Below, in pieces: positions 9,238 to 11,994 of a DNA stretch of 11,994 nucleotides. The notes beneath the pieces were generated by a model that was not told the DNA's origin, made no database searches, and saw only the letters and a list, made by a program, of their open reading frames with translations. This DNA is from Cyclostephanos tholiformis (lineage: Eukaryota; Bacillariophyta; Thalassiosirophyceae; Thalassiosirales; Thalassiosiraceae): positions 1 through 11,994 of the forward strand of contig JALLPB010000961.1 in assembly GCA_036939975.1 (NCBI GenBank), in the 5' to 3' direction. Each line of letters begins with the position of its first letter. Position 1 is the first letter of the stretch. The position numbers and the translations under genes were made by a program.

Positions 9238-9389
9238 GCAGTGGTGAAGCATAATCATGGACAAAAGGTGAGGTTTTTAAGCTATTTATCAATGATAGCT
9301 ATCCACCAATATTTAATATTTTTTACCATTGCTCATTTCAGCATGATTTGAGTTGGAGAGGGTGGTGCCATGATTGCTGTGTTTTGGGG
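9238..9389 (+). other. Possible pair of small exons around a 74-nt intron-like gap
   Basis: An acceptor-like tract ending tttctacag precedes 9238-9267 (30 nt, reading AVVKHNHGQK), followed by gtgaggt. A second acceptor-like tract ending ctcatttcag precedes 9342-9389 (48 nt, reading HDLSWRGWCHDCCVLG), followed by gtaggt. Both segments are multiples of three and open in the same phase. No further exons could be linked and no protein family is recognised, so chance remains likely in AT-rich DNA. It may be a relic of a spliced gene related to the coding remnant further right. Confidence 0.15.
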
Positions 9390-9548
9390 GTAGGTTGCGT
9401 TCTTAGGTTAGTATCATACCCACAGGTATCATAGTTGCAATAAATATAATTTTAGACAGTAAAAATAAATACTTAGAAAAAACAAGTGTCAAAAGTGAAG
9501 TAGTAAGAAGAGCAAACACACCATCATTATTAGTTTGTGAATAGGTGC

Positions 9549-9597
9549 AAAGCATAATTGTTTCTCACTTAAAAATTGTGAGAAACAATTATGCTTT
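9549..9597. repeat. Perfect 20-bp inverted repeat with 9-nt loop
   Basis: AAAGCATAATTGTTTCTCAC at 9549-9568 is the exact reverse complement of 9578-9597, separated by TTAAAAATT. A 20-bp perfect stem in otherwise decayed AT-rich DNA suggests a recent origin or selection. It could be a foldback element, a small-RNA precursor or the strong stem of a transcript. It is not followed by a T run, and no coding gene ends beside it, so a terminator role is not supported. Confidence 0.9.
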
Positions 9598-9753
9598 ATA
9601 TCCAACAGAAAATGCAGCTGAAAAAATTGAATTCTAGACATATGCAGGAACCAATATAATATGTTTATTGCTTCCTTCTCAACATAGCTAGGAATAGGTG
9701 TAAAATTTGGCCGGACTAAGACATTTAAAAAACAATGATATGTCACCTTCTAA

Positions 9754-10614
9754 TACCCCTTGAATGATCTAGCTACAAGACATAGAAAGATGATATTTGA
9801 TGTTCCATCATTATCATCTTGGCAACTGGAAAGGAACAAAGAAATAAAACAACTACAACATAATTTATTTCATGCTCAAGAGACAGCTCCCCCTCCATTC
9901 TCATGGCTAGGGGTTTCATGGCAACAAAGCAGCATTCAGGATGAAGCATTGTGATCCTAACCTGGACATCATGACACTCTCCCTCGATGTTTGACAGTGC
10001 ATCTATCTTGCCTTACCCCACTGTGCAGGTGGCACGAGGAAATTCCATTGCTGTCTCATTGCTAGTTTGTGGAATTATTTGTGAAAAAAAACAATAAGAG
10101 AGTTAACAGTAAGGGCCAAGGCCTTGTGGCTTGAATTGACATATGAGGAGGTAAAAGTATTGATGAACGAGGCAAAGAGGCTTGCAATATACCTCAATGA
10201 GCACAAGGCCACCAAGGAGAGGAGGGAGAAGGGAGAAGATGACAGAGCTTGGGGAGGAGGCAGATTGTGAGCAAGGAGGAGGCGGAAGTAGTGTTCGGGG
10301 CCCTCCTCAGATCTTCACAATTGATGGGACAAGGAATGTCAAGAGCAAGAGATCAATGATAGTATCAATTGACTGGGCAAGATTGTTAAGACAAATACCC
10401 TGGCCGATACACATATTAGAGTCAAGATGACATTGAGCTGGATCAGCTGTGGCAGGAGCTTGCGCTGGCCAATTTTTCTAGAATCAAGTTTGAGCACGAG
10501 ATATGTGTCCTCAGGAATGAGCCGGAGGTCAATCACGCTTGGATGCTTGACCAAGTACAACAACATCGCCAACATGGGAATCAATCACCAGCAACAAAAA
10601 GAATGACCTTATGA
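9754..10614 (+). pseudogene. Interrupted coding relic of unknown family
   Basis: Protein-like sequence continues across this interval but changes frame and meets stops. 9754-9954 is open (includes IFDVPSLSSWQLERNKEIKQ). A second frame reads GFHGNKAAFRMKHCDPNLDI from 9911, then TGA at 9992, QCIYLALPHCAGGTRKFHCC, TGA at 10082, then a charged helical stretch (RAKALWLELTYEEVKVLMNE and on) to TGA at 10268. A third frame (10182-10430) contains GPPQIFTIDGTRNVKSKRSM. A fourth segment, 10420-10614, reads IELDQLWQELALANFSRIKF and on to a TGA. The pieces look like real protein (amphipathic, charged) and keep left-to-right order, so one decayed gene, perhaps transposon-borne, is the simplest reading. I do not recognise the family. 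A spliced gene with short introns is the alternative. Confidence 0.4.
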
Positions 10615-10753
10615 TCAATGCATCCATCAGGAGGTGAACCCAATGTCATGACTAGTCTTCTTATCATTTTACTCTTCGCCCCAACAACGGCACGCGATTG
10701 CCTCTCGTTATCATGCTACCCGCTACGAGCAGTACGATCGTAACGGCGGTGTG

Positions 10754-10978
10754 ATGTTCCCGCCGTTCAGGAAGCAACGTCGAAGTTCATGTGCCGACAA
10801 GAATGTGATCGAGGCTGCCGCCACCGCCACCGCCACCGTCGTCGAGGAGCGAGTTGAAATACCGATGGGCGCGCGATGGCATGTAAAGATCTCAAATGGG
10901 CCCGGAGAAAAACTGATTGTTCCGTTCGGGGGCAAAATGACGAGCCCTCTCAATGACCGGGCAGCGACGCACTTTTAG
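10754..10978 (+). CDS. Hypothetical small protein or C-terminal exon
   Basis: An ATG at 10754 opens 74 codons ending in TAG at 10976-10978. The product has an Ala/Thr tract (AAATATATVVEE) and a C-terminal part containing IPMGARWHVKISNGPGEKLI and VPFGGK. The same frame is open upstream without an ATG back to about 10651 (including SRYHATRYEQYDRNGG), so this may be the last exon of a gene whose earlier exons are not recognisable; ctacgagcag ending at 10730 is a possible acceptor. The composition is GC-richer than the repeats to the left and like the two real genes, which favours coding. There is no recognised domain, signal peptide or membrane segment. It converges on the phosphoribosyltransferase gene. 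Confidence 0.3.
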   Translation: MFPPFRKQRRSSCADKNVIEAAATATATVVEERVEIPMGARWHVKISNGPGEKLIVPFGGKMTSPLNDRAATHF

Positions 10979-11138
10979 ATATATTACTTAGATTTGATAT
11001 TGTTACATAGGTATCGGACAAAGCATCCGAACAACAAGATTCCCAAGTAGGAGAAGCATACGCACAAATGCCGATCATCATATCATGATTTCGAGACCAT
11101 CGAACGTGGTGCGTCATCGTCGTCATCGCCATTATCCT
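10979..11138. other. Intergenic gap between converging frames
   Basis: This 160-bp gap should hold the 3' UTR of the phosphoribosyltransferase gene (minus strand) and possibly that of the small frame to its left. A TCGTCGTCATCG-type triplet run lies near 11115-11128. No AATAAA-type signal is seen on the minus strand. Confidence 0.5.
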
Positions 11139-11879
11139 TCAACCGTTATATACCCACGGAGCCAAGACGCCTATCCAGGGCAGGCACCGATATCTCTGGG
11201 CGTAATCCAGACCGTACCCGACCACGAACGCGTTCGGTATGACGTATCCCACGAATTCAGGTACCAATCCCAACGACCCGATCGTCCTCTCGGTCTTGTG
11301 AAGCAATACCGCCGTCCTTACCGAATTCGGCCCGCGCGCACGCAGGGCATCGATCAAGTACCTCAGCGTGTGTCCGGTATCCAGAATGTCCTCGACGATG
11401 AGCACGTCACGGTCGGACACATCGATGCGTATGTCGAGCAACGTCTCGACGCATCCCGACGAGTCCGTGCCATCGCCGTATGACGACAGCGCCACGAATT
11501 CCCACTCGGCCTCCACGGTCAGACAGCGAACTAGATCGGCGAAGAATGGCACCGCCCCCCTGAGGGTGCACACCACGATGAGGGGCAGTCGACGTCTCGA
11601 CGACGACGACGACGATGGCGGCGGCGACGGGAGGATGATATTCGTCGATGCCGACGTCGACGTCGGCGTCTCGATCCTTCCCCCCCCCTCCCCCTCCTCC
11701 CCCCCCTCCCCCCCCTCCACCATCGTCGACCTGACCCTCCAGTCATCGTCGTAGAAATTCGATATCTCGACGCCGAGGTCACGAACGCGCGATTGGATCA
11801 TGTCCGGCGTGTACAGCACCTCGTCGATCTCGTCGCGATTCACGCACGATGGGAATATTACGTCGTCCTTCGTCGGCAT
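11139..11879 (-). CDS. HPRT: Hypoxanthine-guanine phosphoribosyltransferase
   Basis: Transfers phosphoribosyl from PRPP to hypoxanthine or guanine, giving IMP or GMP (purine salvage). The product is 246 residues. The open frame extends upstream to 11930, but the first ATG is at 11877-11879, and the preceding codons are AT-rich and UTR-like, so this start is chosen. Visible catalytic parts: PRPP loop LRGA (106-109), mobile-loop Ser-Tyr (S133, Y134), the signature VLIVEDILDTGHTL (159-172) with acidic pair E163/D164 and catalytic base D167, base-contacting K195, and purine pocket F218, V219 and D225 in FVVGYGLDY. YGLDY and LPWIGVL resemble bacterial and protist enzymes more than mammalian ones. 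An insert at about 51-98 (Gly/Glu tract, Thr/Ser tract, PSPPPSSSSSS, RRR) sits before the first core strand and explains the extra length over the usual 170-220. No signal or membrane segment is obvious; cytosolic location is inferred. Confidence 0.95.
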   Translation of the reverse strand: MPTKDDVIFPSCVNRDEIDEVLYTPDMIQSRVRDLGVEISNFYDDDWRVRSTMVEGGEGGEEGEGGGRIETPTSTSASTNIILPSPPPSSSSSSRRRLPLIVVCTLRGAVPFFADLVRCLTVEAEWEFVALSSYGDGTDSSGCVETLLDIRIDVSDRDVLIVEDILDTGHTLRYLIDALRARGPNSVRTAVLLHKTERTIGSLGLVPEFVGYVIPNAFVVGYGLDYAQRYRCLPWIGVLAPWVYNG

Positions 11880-11928
11880 CGTTCTCCGCGCGGTGGGGTG
11901 TGGTGAATTAAATATAAAAAATGATGAC

Positions 11929-11959
<31 letters not shown>

Positions 11960-11994
11960 TGATGATGTGAAGGTAGATGACGATATGGTAAAAT
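11880..11994 (-). promoter_or_regulatory. Upstream region of the phosphoribosyltransferase gene with an (AAT)10 microsatellite
   Basis: The 50 bp before the ATG are the probable 5' leader. Ten AAT units (11929-11958, ATT on the coding strand) lie about 50-80 bp upstream, flanked by short ATG/GAT triplet runs. A TATA-like atatttaatt (coding strand) is just inside. No transcription start can be fixed. Confidence 0.4.

Noticed and set aside
9569..9620. The 9549-9597 hairpin as a terminator
   Set aside because: No T run follows it and no gene ends next to it, and this type of terminator is not expected in a eukaryotic nucleus.
9911..10267. Stop-codon recoding (TGA read through) in the relic
   Set aside because: The same stretch also has a TAG and frame changes. 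TGA also serves as the normal stop of the phosphoribosyltransferase gene, so decay is simpler.
11880..11930. A longer N-terminus for the phosphoribosyltransferase
   Set aside because: The extension would need a TTG start and is AT-rich, unlike the rest of the gene. The family core begins soon after the ATG at 11879.
1..11994. tRNA, rRNA or other structured RNA genes
   Set aside because: No cloverleaf with the conserved tRNA box motifs and no rRNA-like sequence could be recognised on either strand by reading.

Overview
The window looks like nuclear DNA of a single-celled eukaryotic alga. A diatom or another stramenopile is most likely, but this is inferred from style, not from a marker gene. 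Supporting signs are a short GT-AG intron, GC-rich exons full of Ser/Asp/Thr/Gly triplet tracts, two intact genes of eukaryotic type, and a long AT-rich repeat-bearing stretch between them. No bacterial operons, RNA genes or CRISPR arrays were seen.

Layout. Positions 1-520 are the upstream region and probable 5' leader of the first gene. Positions 521-5344 (+) hold one gene in two exons split by a 129-nt intron (2750-2878). The spliced product of 1564 residues has ankyrin repeats, a seven-bladed RCC1 propeller, a BACK-like helical segment, a U1-type C2H2 zinc finger and a charged C-terminal region. This order resembles IBTK-like ankyrin/RCC1 proteins, especially the BTB-less plant type. Positions 5345 to about 10650 are AT-rich and hold repeats and decayed coding sequence: a tandem duplication of about 348 bp (6266-6960), a probable non-autonomous element bounded by inverted repeats of about 42 bp (7120-8088), a tandem duplication of about 200 bp with a foldback (8266-8724), a perfect 20-bp hairpin (9549-9597), and an interrupted protein-coding relic (9754-10614). 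Positions 10651-10978 carry a GC-richer open frame of unknown function. Positions 11139-11879 (-) encode a complete hypoxanthine-guanine phosphoribosyltransferase, with its promoter side at 11880-11994.

The two solid genes are not an operon and show no common pathway: one is a probable protein-interaction scaffold, the other a purine salvage enzyme. They share a style of coding: recognisable domain cores interrupted by low-complexity inserts, with long G-rich purine tracts on the coding strand. The AT-rich interval is best read as repeat-filled intergenic DNA between them. I found no convincing new multi-gene system. The points most worth checking are the unidentified relic at 9754-10614, the inverted-repeat element, the perfect hairpin and the domain makeup of the RCC1 gene.
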